Counted from the first letter of the stretch, positions 33,534-46,167 are shown. The stretch: 64,000 nt of DNA from Panulirus ornatus (GCF_036320965.1 NC_092276.1:10761798-10825797), one strand, 5' to 3'. The notes: generated by a model not told the origin, from the sequence alone. A program made the numbers and translations.

Positions 33534-34077
33534 CTTAAAGTGGATTGTCCAATGTATTTCCACACATCTTAAAGTGGATTGTCCAATGTATTTCCACACA
33601 TCTTAAAGTGGATTGTCCAATGTATTTCCACACGTCTTAAAGTGGATTTTCCAATGTATTTCCACACATCTTAAAGTGGATTGTCCAATGTATTTCCACA
33701 CATCTTAAAGTGGATTGTCCAATGTATTTCCACACATCTTAAAGTGGATTGTCCAATGTATTTCCACACGTCTTAAAGTGGATTGTCCAATGTATTTCCA
33801 CACATCTTAAAGTGGATTGTCCAATGTATTTCCACACATCTTAAAGTGGATTGTCCAATGTATTTCCACACATCTTAAAGTGGATTGTCCAATGTATTTC
33901 CACACATCTTAAAGTGGATTGTCCAATGTATTTCCATACATCTTAAAGTGGATTGTCCAATGTATTTCCACACATCTTAAAGTGGATTGTCCAATGTATT
34001 TCCACACATCTTAAAGTGGATTGTCCAATGTATTTCCACACATCTTAAAGTGGATTGCCCAATGTATTTCCACACTG
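33534..34077. repeat. 34-bp minisatellite, exactly 16 units
   Basis: The unit begins CTTAAAGTGGATTGTCCAAT and continues GTATTTCCACACAT. The 544-bp span is exactly 16 units without indels. Variation is limited to single changes (CACGT for CACAT in two units, TTTTCC for TTGTCC, CATACAT, and TTGCCC in the last). This is the most uniform long-period array in the window. Confidence 0.97.
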
Positions 34078-34449
34078 CTTCAGTGCGTATTGGGGAAGCT
34101 TCGTCAAGAATATGGGGTTGAGAGACACAAACATTTGGTTTACATTCTGTCTACATATTTCATTGCTTTCCAAGGCCTTCGTTCCATTGCGTCTCATTGG
34201 TGCTTGGGGGTATAGTGCCTTCCATCTCTATATATACCTGTATCATATAGTGATTCAAATACCCCTGTTGAGTTAACTGTGGACCTGTCGCACCAACGCT
34301 AAAAAAAATTCCCTAAGGATAAAAATATCAGACAACAAGCACAACGAACTGAAAAGATTAGCTTTTATCTCTTTCATTTCATACGATTTCTGTGTACATC
34401 AAATACTTATTTTCTAAATCCATCCTGTGAGCTAAGCCGACTTACAACT

Positions 34450-34451
<2 letters not shown>
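34078..34451. other. Unannotated spacer
   Basis: No gene recognised. Confidence 0.5.
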
Positions 34452-34499
<48 letters not shown>

Positions 34500-34505
34500 C
34501 ACACA
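34452..34505. repeat. (CA)n microsatellite
   Basis: About 26 units with one AA interruption. Confidence 0.95.
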
Positions 34506-35131
34506 GATGTCCAGATGTACGCGTCTATCTCCAGTCCCCTTTAATGACCATGATCAACAGATGTCTAGGTAAATAGACAGGTGTTTGACTTTCAGTGACA
34601 GTGGGTCATTCTAAGCTTATTCTTGAACTAGCACCTCGCTTGGGTAACTGTCAAACGAAGTAAACAAATAATAACATTTACCTCATTAGCCCTCAGTCCC
34701 AAATCTACAGTAACAGCTAAATAACTGACCTGGAAGTTCAAGATAACAAGACAAATGATACGAATAAAACAAATTCAAGAAATAGTAAAGACAATGTAGA
34801 TTTGATACAGGCGACATACATACATCCAAATTTAAGTTACAATTCATACAGAAGAAGGAGTTTAGATGAAATATATAAAAAATGTATTTAAACACATGGC
34901 AAGAGAAAATATTCCAGAGTGAAATTCCAGGACGTATACTGGAAGCAGAGAAGAATTGACGTCTTTTCCTCTTTGTGGTTTTTATTCGCCATGTAGCCTC
35001 GTCTCTGGAGGCTCAGTATGAACGACAGAGTTTTTTTTTTCTTTTCTTTTAGAAATTGTTCAAAGATCACTAATGAGGCTCCGGTGCTTATTTCCCCGAC
35101 TGATATTTTTTTTTATTCTATTTCTGGTTTC
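34506..35131. other. Unannotated AT-rich spacer
   Basis: Open frames of 60-69 codons only. Nothing recognised. Confidence 0.5.
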
Positions 35132-35380
<249 letters not shown>

Positions 35381-35784
35381 CCGCCTTTGTCTCCTCTTCA
35401 TTCTCCCTAGATTCACCTCAACCCCTGCATGTTTCTTATGCATACATCTCTCTTCTATCGCGCATCCCTTTGTATTTTCCTACGCTTCCAGGTTTTCGCT
35501 TAATCTTTCATGCAAATTGAGTCGTTGGCTATCCCTCAATATTTCCCCACAAAGGTTTCAATCCCTCCTGTTCCCATCCTTTTTTAATAGAGTATTCAAT
35601 CCTTTCTGTACATTTTATCCTATCTCTGTTCTTCTCACCTCTACTATATATCGCTCGTGCTTCGCTCTATCCTTTCTTGTTCCTACGTCTCATTCTCCTA
35701 TATGTCTCTTCTTCCTCTTTTATTACAATACTTTTGCTATTTCTACGGTCATTGATGATGTCAGTGTCTAGTCACATTTTCCAC

Positions 35785-35786
<2 letters not shown>
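35381..35786. other. Pyrimidine-rich spacer
   Basis: T- and C-rich on the plus strand with serine/leucine-rich open frames. Not a recognised gene. Confidence 0.5.
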
Positions 35787-35834
<48 letters not shown>

Positions 35835-35838
35835 CACG
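35787..35838. repeat. (CA)n microsatellite
   Basis: About 25 units with one CG interruption. Confidence 0.95.
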
Positions 35839-36674
35839 TGTTCTTGTCGTCTGATCATCAAGAATACGTCATTGAGAACAGCATGTAATACTTTGGATTA
35901 GAATAGATGGACGAAAGCCTACTGCCTCCCCTCAAAAAAAGATGAGAGACTCCAGGTTCTCAATCCCTCAAGAGGTGAGCTTGTACACGTCACACAGTAT
36001 CCAAACCCCCTTCGCGCCGGCCACAAAGGGTTCAAAGAGTAAGGGAAAAATGACTCCGACCGACTTTAGGAAGACAGAGGAAAGGGGTTTATACCTATAG
36101 TGGGTCGTTGTGCTCTTGAGCTCGTCCAAAGAAATTCCTCCGCGGTTCCAGCGGCCGCGGGGGAGGATACACTCAACCAAGTGGAGTGGCTCTCGTAAAA
36201 GGAGTAAACAAACACTTGGCTGCTCGAGGACACTAGTGGATTGTATCGAGGAGGAGCTGGAGGGCGAAGAGGAGAAGGACTGGCTTACGATACCAGAGGA
36301 AGAGAATAGAGAGTTCTGTAAAGTGTGGATGAGGAGAATTCGTTTATCTATGACACCGTGCGAGGATATCTACCCTTTTAATGGGTCAATTCCCCTCTCC
36401 TTCATCATCAAATATTTTCTCTTTATGGACAAAATTGCCTTACGAATTGGAAGAGTTCGTGTGTCTCCCCAGCATCAAAGTTCATGATCCCATCGAGGAC
36501 CAGGTTTTACGAGGTTTTTACCCAGACCACTTCATATGCCTTGGTTCCGCCCAGTAACGGTTACGTCGTCCCCCGTATACCACGTCGCTTCAGTTCACTG
36601 TATCCTTTGCACGTCTCACACCTTCCTTCACGCTCAGTCCCCGTACTTTCAAACCGTCTTTCACTCATTCTTTC
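35839..36674. other. Spacer with a GC-rich patch and unassigned frame
   Basis: The patch CTCCGCGGTTCCAGCGGCCG near 36138 is unusually GC-rich. A plus-strand open frame (36110-36487, 125 codons) contains a Glu-rich stretch (EEELEGEEEKDW). No domain is recognised. It is the best non-repetitive candidate for an exon in this third of the window, but the support is weak. Confidence 0.35.
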
Positions 36675-36977
36675 GCTGGGACCGAGGCTTTAAGACCTTA
36701 ACACAGGGACCAGTCGTGGCCCTGAGAACTTCACTGGGACCAATCGTAGCCCTGAAACCTTAACGCTGGGACCAATCATGGCCCTGAGACCTTAACACAG
36801 GGACCAATCATGGCCCTGAGACCTTCACTGGGACCAATCATGGCCCTGAGACCTCAAAGTTGGGACCAGTCGTGGCCCTAAGACCTTAACAGTGAGACCA
36901 TGGCACTGAGACCTTAGCGGTGACACAGTGGCAATGGAACCTTAACACGAAGACCATGGCCATAGGGTCTTAACCCA
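36675..36977. repeat. ~29-33-bp degenerate minisatellite
   Basis: The core GGGACCAATCATGGCCCTGA followed by GACCTTAACA recurs about nine times with length changes (CTTCACT or CTTAACACA between cores). Units to the right of 36890 are strongly decayed. Confidence 0.88.
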
Positions 36978-37101
36978 GGCGATATAACAGGCATGAAGAG
37001 GAAACAGAAAACTTTAACTCAGGAGAAAAACTCTGGTGTCTGTGTGTCACTATAGGCTGGCATGTTATTAGAGAAGGTCGGAGGTGGTTCAGTATACAGC
37101 T

Positions 37102-37139
37102 GAGAGGAGGAGGAGGAGGAGGAGGAGGAGGAGGAGGAG
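37102..37139. repeat. (GGA)n trinucleotide array
   Basis: About 12 units. Confidence 0.93.
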
Positions 37140-37266
37140 CAAGAGGGAAGCGTCGACACGTTAATTACACCGTGCTATTCAAGGCAGGGCTGGGGATGTG
37201 GCCTTCAATAGCCCTCCCCTATTGGCAGTGACCGACGTTGTGTGTTTGGGAAGACGTAGCGATGGC

Positions 37267-37281
37267 GTGTGTGTGTGTGTA

Positions 37282-37327
<46 letters not shown>
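37267..37327. repeat. (GT)n array
   Basis: About 30 units with ATGTGC interruptions at the left. It is complementary to the CA array 98 bp to the right. Confidence 0.95.
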
Positions 37328-37328
<1 letters not shown>

Positions 37329-37423
37329 TAGGGGTAGTGTGAGGGAGGTATCTTGACAGAGGAAGGAAGATGGGTGAAAAAAGAAAAGTGAAAGTAGAGG
37401 AAATTTGACGTTTTTTAGAAATG

Positions 37424-37425
<2 letters not shown>

Positions 37426-37491
<66 letters not shown>
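37426..37491. repeat. (CA)n array at the 3' end of a LINE fragment
   Basis: A 66-bp CA array touches the LINE fragment at 37492. On the LINE (minus) strand it reads (GT)n directly after the end of the conserved coding region. Confidence 0.95.
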
Positions 37492-37494
<3 letters not shown>

Positions 37495-38019
37495 CTTTTT
37501 CACTCCATCTTTCCACCTCCAGTTTGGTCTCCCACTTCTCCTCGTTCCCTCCACCTCTGACACATATATCCTCTTGGTCAATCTTTCCTCACTCATTCTC
37601 TCCATGTGCCCAAACCATTTGAAACACCCCTCTTCTGCTCTCTCAACCACGCTCTTTTTATTTCCACACATCTCTCTTACCCTTACGTTACTTACTCGAT
37701 CAAACCACCTCACACCACACATTGTCCTCAAACATCTCATTTCCAGCACATCCATCCTCCTGCGCACAACTCTATCCATAGCCCACGCCTCGCAACCATA
37801 CAACATTGTTGGAACCACTATTCCTTCAAACATACCCATTTTTGCTTTCCGAGATAATGTTCTCAACTTCCACACATTCTTCAAGGCTCCCAGGATTTTC
37901 GCCCCCTCCCCCACCCTATGATTCACTTCCGCTTCCATGGTTCCATCCCCTGCCAGATCCACTCCCAGATATCTAAAACACTTTACTTCCTCCAGTTTTT
38001 CTCCATTCAAACTTACCTC

Positions 38020-38022
<3 letters not shown>
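37492..38022 (-). pseudogene. LINE ORF2 C-terminal fragment, uninterrupted over 177 codons
   Basis: The minus strand reads from NGEKLEEVKCFRYLGVDLAG through KAKMGMFEGIVVPTMLYGCE, RRRMDVLEMRCLRTMCGVRW and FKWFGHMERMSEERLTKRIY to GRPNWRWKDGVKKIL. This is the region following the reverse-transcriptase palm (thumb and C-terminal part) of a non-LTR retrotransposon; I cannot fix the clade. The catalytic palm is absent. The frame has no stop or frameshift, unlike the 44.8-kb fragment. The left side (5' of the element) ends in (TA)n and then a SINE, the 3' side in (GT)n. No promoter or start codon supports translation; the reading frame start lies in the TA array and SINE. Confidence 0.88.

Positions 38023-38087
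<65 letters not shown>
38023..38087. repeat. (TA)n microsatellite between LINE and SINE
   Basis: About 32 units joining the truncated end of the LINE fragment to the SINE body. Confidence 0.97.
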
Positions 38088-38089
<2 letters not shown>

Positions 38090-38222
38090 CATAAACAGCC
38101 CAGCCCCAAGGGAAGGATGAACATCTGGGCAAAGTGTAGGTTGACTACCACACGCAGGATTCGAACCTGTTTGGGTCCGACCCCTGGGCTAGCTAGCCCC
38201 TTGCTGGCACATTCTCCCTTCG
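38088..38222 (-). mobile_element. tRNA-derived SINE fragment (family 1), minus strand
   Basis: Contains CCAGCCCCAAGGGAAGGATG, AACATCTGGGC and GTAGGTTGACTACC, and a perfect reversed B box GGATTCGAACC at 38157-38167. It then shows GACCCCTGGGCTAGC. The distal end beyond the TA array is missing, and LINE sequence lies there instead. Confidence 0.8.
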
Positions 38223-38642
38223 ACTATTTCCAACCTCATTAAACCCTCTTCAGACATCAGATACGTGTCTTCCAGCAGATCAAAAGGCTTATGACGAGCC
38301 AGACTGACCAGTCATGTTCCCCAAGCAGCCAAAGATGTCTGAAGATTATCCCATGTCTCCTTTGATGCCAAGTCGACTCGTATCCTCGCCTCAAGCCATA
38401 AGCACGAGTCTAGCCACTCTCATCATCCATCTTGAGGCTTCTGATTTCGCGGAATTCTGATTCCCTCAGAGATAGCCAAAATAACATCTTTTTTTTTTTT
38501 CCTTCATATATTTTCTCACTCGGGAATGCAACTTGTATCGTACCTGGAAATCAAATTACACAGTTTTCCTGTTTAGTTTCGTAAACCAATAGATCTAAAG
38601 TGATTATGTAGAAAGAAGCAATGGAGAAATATACTTATTTAA
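38223..38642. other. Unannotated spacer
   Basis: T11 run near 38490. No gene recognised. Confidence 0.5.
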
Positions 38643-38674
<32 letters not shown>

Positions 38675-38676
38675 GT
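38643..38676. repeat. (GT)n microsatellite
   Basis: About 16 units with a TTT interruption. Confidence 0.93.
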
Positions 38677-38879
38677 AGTCAAATTATGTATGGAAATCAT
38701 GAATTTCCCCCTCGATTCAAACTGGACGTGCTCACCTTGTCATGTCAGAGCCATAGCCTCCAAATCGCAAATTGTATTACCCATCTGAGCAACATCTGTC
38801 CAACATGATCACAGACACTAAACCCTATTCCCACTTCCACCGATTCACTGAATCACTGAATCACATAGACGTCAGAGCC

Positions 38880-38937
38880 ACACACACACACACAGACACA
38901 CACACAGACACACACACAGACACACGCGCGCGTGTTC
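38880..38937. repeat. (CA)n with periodic GA, ending in a CG/CA tract
   Basis: CACACACACAGA recurs at 12-base spacing, then ACACGCGCGCGTGT, a self-complementary alternating tract. Confidence 0.9.
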
Positions 38938-39262
38938 ACTCGTCAAAGGTTTCCGAGTTCAGCGTCGATTGATTTCTCTCACTCGTTCCCTCGGAAGATT
39001 AGCTTTGTGTCAGTAATGCCGAGTGTAACTCGAAGAATGATAGATGTCAGAGGGGGTTGGGTGGGTTTTGAAACGTCGATTCTATTTTTTTTTTCTTTTC
39101 ATTCGGTGTTCTAATGGTTCAGGAATGAGTTCCAACACCATGAATCATTCACGATCTCTCTGAGTGTCATGTAAATACTTCAAATTCCCCTCCCTCCCCA
39201 CCCCAAAGGGTCAGTCAGTGGGGCTAAAGTTTCCAGGCCAGTTCTCTACCATTTATCTCTAC
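38938..39262. other. Unannotated spacer
   Basis: No gene recognised. Confidence 0.5.
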
Positions 39263-40185
<923 letters not shown>

Positions 40186-40275
40186 AGGAGTACGGCGGTA
40201 CGGCCCTTATGCACGACGGTGCGTGCCTTGAGCACGACGGTATAACCCTTGGGCACGAGCGTATGACCTTTCGGT
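40186..40275. repeat. Short minisatellite with GCACGACGGT core
   Basis: TGCACGACGGTGCG, GAGCACGACGGTATAACC and GGGCACGAGCGTATGACC follow each other at 28-30-base spacing, after ACGGCGGTACGGCC. The 17 bases CCTTGAGCACGACGGTA (40226-40242) are the exact reverse complement of a phrase in the array at 58.0-58.5 kb. Confidence 0.8.
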
Positions 40276-40815
40276 ATTATTGTCTGGCCTCCGGACTGAC
40301 CTACAAAAGTGAGGTCAAATGCCAGGTCGTGCCAACTAAGGGCATCAAGTGGTCAAGAAGCAGGTAATATATCCATGAAAAAAAAAGGACCCGTCTTTCC
40401 CGATGGACGTTGTAAATAAGTGTAGAGTCCGGAACATATGTTTTACGACACGCCTGAATGAAGCTGTATCGAACCCTGAGATTCGACTTGCGGAGAGAGG
40501 CGGAGGCCCGCGTCAGTGTAGCGTATAACACGACGGGCAACGGGAGTATGGATCTTTGAGTGTGTGTTGCAGGATTCTGGTCAGCGACTGGTCAGGCGAA
40601 TAACACGACCAGAGGCGTCGAACGAGGACAAAAACGAAAGCTAAAAAGTACGTGAAAATGTACCAATATCGACCAATCACCCTCCACCATGAGTAGACGA
40701 GTCAGATGGCTAGTTAGGCTTACGTCGCCAATCGAGTCATTATACCCGTGAAATAGTCGTCCATAAATGCTTAAGCCACATTGTTTAAAATCACTACAGT
40801 TTTTTTTTTTTTCAA
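40276..40815. other. Unannotated spacer
   Basis: No gene recognised. Confidence 0.5.
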
Positions 40816-40950
40816 TGGAAATCTGTAATATAATTTGTTTCGCTGGAAATCTTTAATATGATTTGTCTAGCAGGAAATCTGTAATATAATTTGTCTAGCA
40901 GGAAATCTGTAATATAATTTGTCGCTGGAAATCTTTAATATAATTTGTCT
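40816..40950. repeat. ~28-bp minisatellite, ~5 units
   Basis: GGAAATCTGTAATATAATTT followed by GTCTAGCA recurs, with one unit shortened (GTCGCTGG). Confidence 0.9.
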
Positions 40951-41847
40951 CTCTCTTCTCTCTTATAGGTCTGACGCACGCAGATGGTCCAGTCAGCCTC
41001 CACGTCGTACATGAGCCATCTGGCGTCATCACTCGGTCCAGGTGGTCCGTTCAGGCTCTTCGCCCCAGCTAAGAGCCAGGCTGGGTCCTCTCTCTCTCCC
41101 ACCTTTATAGGGAAACTCAAGACATCCACGTTACTCCTCACAGTAACTTTGAAGACACTTCTCCGTTACCGGAAGGCTGAACTGCAGAACTTAGCTGTGG
41201 ATGCTTTTGGCTAAGGACAAGAGAGAGAGAGAGAGAGAGAGACGCTTCACTTCAAGTAAGTCAATTAGATACACTTTCTCTTATGAAGGCATGTTTGACT
41301 CGATGAAAACCCGCTTGGATATCATTCCTAGCTTTTTTTGTGTGTCCTTCCTGGTATTCTCTGTTTGTAAGTCTCCTTGAGATATTACAAGTTCTTCACC
41401 TCCTTTTGAGTTCCTTTCGGTCTGTGGTCTTTCTCGAGTTCGTATTGTGTCTCTTGATTTCTCTTTGTGTGCTCTGACCATCACTCCAGCTTGCCTGGAG
41501 CTTGCTTTCCCTGTGATCCTTGTCTTTTCTTGCTCCCTCGTACAACCCCTCCTTTCCTCCTCCTCCTCCTCCTCCAAATCTCTGCATTCAGTTATTCACA
41601 TCCTCGGGGATAATCTTGGCTCGAGCCAGAATGCATATATGCAGAAGCAACCACAAAATGCGATCATCCAGAAAGAGCTTTGGTGTCTGATGTTTTGACA
41701 AAATGTTTTGCATTGTTGATTTCTTTGTTGTGTTGTGTCCAACAGTACTGGTGCCAGATGGATTTTTGGATTAGCATTTATATTTGTCCTATATTTGGAA
41801 AATGTGTGCGTATATGCATGGCTTCCTAAGTGCATATGTGTGTTTTG

Positions 41848-41880
<33 letters not shown>

Positions 41881-43952
41881 TGTGTGTGCAATTAGTCATA
41901 TTCCCATAGCTAATTTCTTTCTAAATCCTGCATATTTTGTTGTGTTTCCGGGAACACACAACTCTATTTGATCTCCATAATTCATTAGGAATCCTTCGGT
42001 GAAGTCGAAATCGTATTAGCTTTTACCATACCATAGGATCCATCATCCTATAGAAACATAGCTACAACATAGAGTTGTTATCCACAAAATGTAACCATCG
42101 GTAGAGGACGTCATTCCATTTATATTTTGAATCTATAGAATCCAGTTTGCCACAATGATCAACCTGCCTTTGACCAAACTCTCTAAAAGTATAGAGGATG
42201 AGTTTATCTTGTTAGGTATTATAAACTAAGGCCTGCCATTTTATACAGGATTAACGAGAATTTAACCCTGCGTTTCATTCAGTTCACTGGCTAGTTTCTG
42301 CGTTCTTTTCAATACTTTCTGAAACGAGGTAATCCTGAAGTCGTCACAGAATACCTCCCATGGCTGTATTGTCGTTTCAAAGGTGTTTTCAAAGTATAGT
42401 CGAGACGCTGAAGTAATAGTTCATTCCATACAGTACCATAATGTCGTCTCCCTTCCCGACCCAGTCATACTTTCCTAGTTATCAGCTCCTTTTTCTTCTT
42501 TTTTTTTCAACTGGTTCCATCAGACATTCTACTAGAGTCTCTATACTGATACTAAGCATTATCCTCACGAGCCCTCATACCAAAGAGCCATAATTCCTTC
42601 GAGATTCCCCCTCCGCAATATCTGGTTCCCCCTCCCTCTCTTGGCCCACCTTCCCTCGTCCATCTCGCTCACTCGAGGGTGTGTGTGGGGGGCGCAACAA
42701 GTCAAGTATGAGGTCGGGACTGGATTGACGAAGGGATGGGGTTTCTCACATGTACATTCCAGCCAATCAGGTCTGTATATCTTCCAGTAGAAATGTGTTG
42801 ATAGATATCTGGACTATTTGCGTTCGCTTCTGTTTTGTTTTCACTCTTTAAATTTCCCGTTTTCATTTGCTAAATATTTACAGGTCATTAATACAATGTG
42901 GGGAAAAAAAAAGACTGAGAAGACCAGCAAAATTGTGTGTCAAATGCACTGAATTAAAGAAATATTGACACGATAGAAAGCATGAGAAAAATAAACAAAA
43001 AACTAGCAGTGAAAACGCAAGAATAAAATATCATACACACACTTTGAAGACGCGGAAAAAGACACGGCAGTTCACAGAACAGACAGACGACGCCACACAT
43101 CCACTAACGGAACCTTTAAATAATCTGGGAAGATAAAACTCTACAACATTAATGGAAACGGTGGAACGTGTGTATATACATTTTCATAACCCTGTTTAAG
43201 TAATTTCCAGCCCCATAAAAGAAAGATATTTTAGGTGCAGACGAAGCATTTGTTTTTCCCTTTGGTCTCTCCAACTCACAGAGGAGTGAAACATCCTTTT
43301 TTTATTATATATTTGACAAGGAATTCGTCAACTATGTTTCATGTTCACGGGATGGGGGATACAACCCTAGGGGGAAAAAAATTGGATATGAAATGTAAAT
43401 ACGGACGGAGAGCTTTCTGTGAAGACGATTGCCGTGTCGTCTCTAACCCGTTTGGAGTCAGAGGTAATGGAAAGACATAAACTAACGAAGGAAAAAAAGA
43501 GCCAAAAAGAATAATAATAGATGTGTGAAGAGGAGGAGGACACAAGAGGATGAATCAGTGAGAGGGAGCTCAAGAGAAAATGGATAAAAATGGAGAGATG
43601 CAATAATGTTAACGAAAGGAAAAAAGCACACAGGACCATCCAAAAAGGGAAGGACTGGGGAGGATTTAGAAAGTACAATGACGCGAAGCGTAAAAGGACT
43701 AAAATGTGAGGGAGAGCAGGGACATAAGAGGAAAGACAAGGCAGAGAGAAAAAAGAAAACAAGAAAACGAGACCGAGGAAGGAGAAAGAGAGAGATTGAG
43801 GAAGGAGAAAGAGGGAGATGGAGAGAGAAAGAGGACGCAGTGGGAAAGAAAAATATATATATTTCTCTTGCAAGGAATTTAAAAGGAGAATAGGAAGCAC
43901 TTCTGTCATATAATTCCTGAACAAGGAAACACCTCCAGGAACTCATGAGAGA
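40951..43952. other. 3-kb spacer with minor simple repeats, no supported gene
   Basis: Contains GA 41220-41243, a short (CTC)n at 41556-41575, and GT 41848-41889. A purine-rich plus-strand tract lies at about 43480-43890, so the minus strand reads 167-185 codons of serine/leucine/phenylalanine-rich low complexity. The open frame 40984-41214 (76 codons) is not recognised. Confidence 0.5.
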
Positions 43953-44160
43953 AGCACCTCCCAGTAACTCAGGACAGAGAAGCACCTCCCAGTAACTTAG
44001 GACAGAGAAGCACCTCCCAGTAACTCAGGACAGAGAAGCACCTCCCAGTAACTCAGGACAGAGAAGCACCTCCCAGTAACTCAGGACAGAGAAGCACCTC
44101 CCAGTAACTCAGGACAGAGAAGCCCCTCCCAGTAACTCAGGAAAGAGAAGCCCCTCCCCG
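43953..44160. repeat. 28-bp minisatellite, 7 units plus a partial
   Basis: The unit is AGCACCTCCCAGTAACTCAG followed by GACAGAGA. Units start at 43953, 43981, 44009, 44037, 44065, 44093 and 44121 with no indels. An imperfect unit precedes at 43928. Confidence 0.95.
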
Positions 44161-44311
44161 CACCCCCTGTAGAGAGACTTTAAAAGGCCACTAGTTAATC
44201 AATACCTTCAGTCATTTAAATTCTGGGGTGATGTCAATAAATAGCGCGTTCTATCTTTTTTTTTTCCCCTATCGTTCGAAATACTTTAAAAAGACCAATT
44301 TCAAAATGTTG

Positions 44312-44312
<1 letters not shown>

Positions 44313-44376
<64 letters not shown>
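44313..44376. repeat. (GA)n microsatellite
   Basis: 32 pure units. Confidence 0.97.
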
Positions 44377-44379
<3 letters not shown>

Positions 44380-44621
44380 ATTGCAATGTGTGTTTCGCCA
44401 AACGCAAATTCGTTGAGTGGAACACCCAACCACATTTTTGTTATCAAAGTTCAAGAGGAGAAACTATTTGGACCAGCAGTTGTAATGTGCCGGGGGAGGG
44501 GAGGACGCGCTCAGGGAAATACACCATGTTACTTTACCTGGAAAGAAATAAGTGTTGATAGCTATGCTGGGTCAGGGTGAGTGTGGTGACTGGAACGGGA
44601 GTGGAGCCGCATTGATGATGA

Positions 44622-44724
<103 letters not shown>

Positions 44725-44750
44725 GTGTAGGTAGGAAGGTAGGTATAGAG

Positions 44751-45235
44751 GAGGATGAGTGGTTCCAGGATAAGATGGGAATCAGGCAGGGATGTGTCAT
44801 GTCACCATGGCTGTTTAATCTGCTTATGGATGGCGTTGTGAAGAGTTTGAATGCGCGGATCTTTTGGGCAGAGAGAGGCAGTTATGCAGTCTGTTGGGGA
44901 TTTGGTTTGGGGGGCCTGGGAGGCGAGGCAGTTGTTATTTGCAGATGACACGGCGCTAGTGGCAGAATCGAGTGAGAAACTGCAGAAAATAGTGTCTGAG
45001 TTTGGAAGAATCTGTGAAAGGAGGAAGTTGAGAATAAATGCGATTAAAAGCCAAGTTATGTTCATCAATGGAGGTAGAGACAGGTTAGCCACGGTGTTTT
45101 TGAGTTTGAGTGGAGAAAACTTGGAGGAAGAGAAGCGTTTCAGATACCTCGGAGTGGACATGGAATGGAACCATGGAAGCTGAAGTGAGTCGTAGGGTGG
45201 ATAAGGGGGTGAAGGACTTAGGAGCTATTAAGGAA
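44751..45235 (+). pseudogene. LINE reverse-transcriptase fragment with frameshifts
   Basis: The first frame reads EDEWFQDKMGIRQGCVMSPW then LFNLLMDGVVKSLNARI, which includes the RT palm block RQGCxxSPxLFN. After a frame change between about 44845 and 44930 it reads LLFADDTALVAESSEKLQKI (FADD catalytic motif), then GRICERRKLRINAIKSQVMF and EKRFRYLGVDM. A second shift near 45165 leads to TMEAEVSRRVDKGVKDLGAI. The FRYLGV and GTMEAEV segments overlap the 37.5-38.0-kb fragment, so both come from the same or a sister LINE family. It is 5' truncated and inactive. Confidence 0.88.
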
Positions 45236-46167
45236 AATGAGGAACAAGCTCGAAGGAAAACAGAGTGAGATGAATAAGGAAAAGGAGGGACAGAATTGAA
45301 AGATATCAAAGAGTCAAATGAATAACCAACAAAAATGAATATTGTGATGATTAAGAAAAACATTAGGAAGATTAAAGTAAAATTAAGAGAAAATTAAAAA
45401 CGTCGAGTAAGGAAAAAGGAGAAACAGGGAGAATAGCTATAGACATGTCTAACAAAAAAGAAAGAAGAATGGATGATAAGATCATAACCAGGATGAATAG
45501 AAATGGTAAATGAAGAATAACAAGAAGGAAAAAGACAGATTCTCAGATAAAGTTGGAAAAAAAACAAGACTATGGAGAGGTAACATATTGGCGTATTGGT
45601 TGAAAAAAACTGTAATTTTCACACATATTTTTTTTCCCACCTCAGGGCATCACCTTCACCACAAACAGACAACTAAAGACAGTGCGATTAATTCCACCTT
45701 TCATCCTCCTTAACCCCCATTTCCACTCCTCTATCTTATCATTACTTTCCAAAACATTCTCATTCTTCTTTCTCCGTCTTTTCCTTCGTATCTTCTTCAT
45801 CTTTCACCTCCTCTCGTCGGCACTCTAAGCCTGCAGTAGTATTGAATGATATGGTCTCTAGGAATCTATGGAGTACGATCGTCATAAAGGAGTTTGATTC
45901 AGCTAAAGAGAAAAGATAAATGGTACGTTTATCACTCTCGCTCCTGGGCCTCGTATGGAACACTTGGTTTTCAACTATACTGTGCCGTCCTTATGAATTT
46001 CAGACTTGTATTACAAAACACTGGCGTGAGTTTATGCATTCAGTTGTTATTCGTTTTAAATACTGCTGAAAACAAATACGAATTGGGGGTTAAGAGGTGG
46101 TATTATAGGTTCGTGATCCCGTTTAGATCATGATAAACAAATTAGATAGGTATTCTTCGTTTAGATG
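45236..46167. other. Purine-rich then AT-rich spacer
   Basis: From 45236 to about 45560 the plus strand is strongly A+G-rich (AAGGAAAAGGAGGGA-type phrases). No LINE similarity is visible beyond 45235. No gene recognised. Confidence 0.5.

Noticed and set aside
37219..38151. A complete 310-codon gene
   Set aside because: Only the central 177 codons are LINE-derived. The ends are SINE, TA array, CA array and other simple sequence, and the start codon lies in the SINE.
43367..43985. 185- and 167-codon minus-strand frames resembling a multi-pass membrane protein
   Set aside because: They are the complement of a purine-rich tract, giving Leu/Ser/Phe-rich low complexity in two overlapping frames at once, which argues against either being real.
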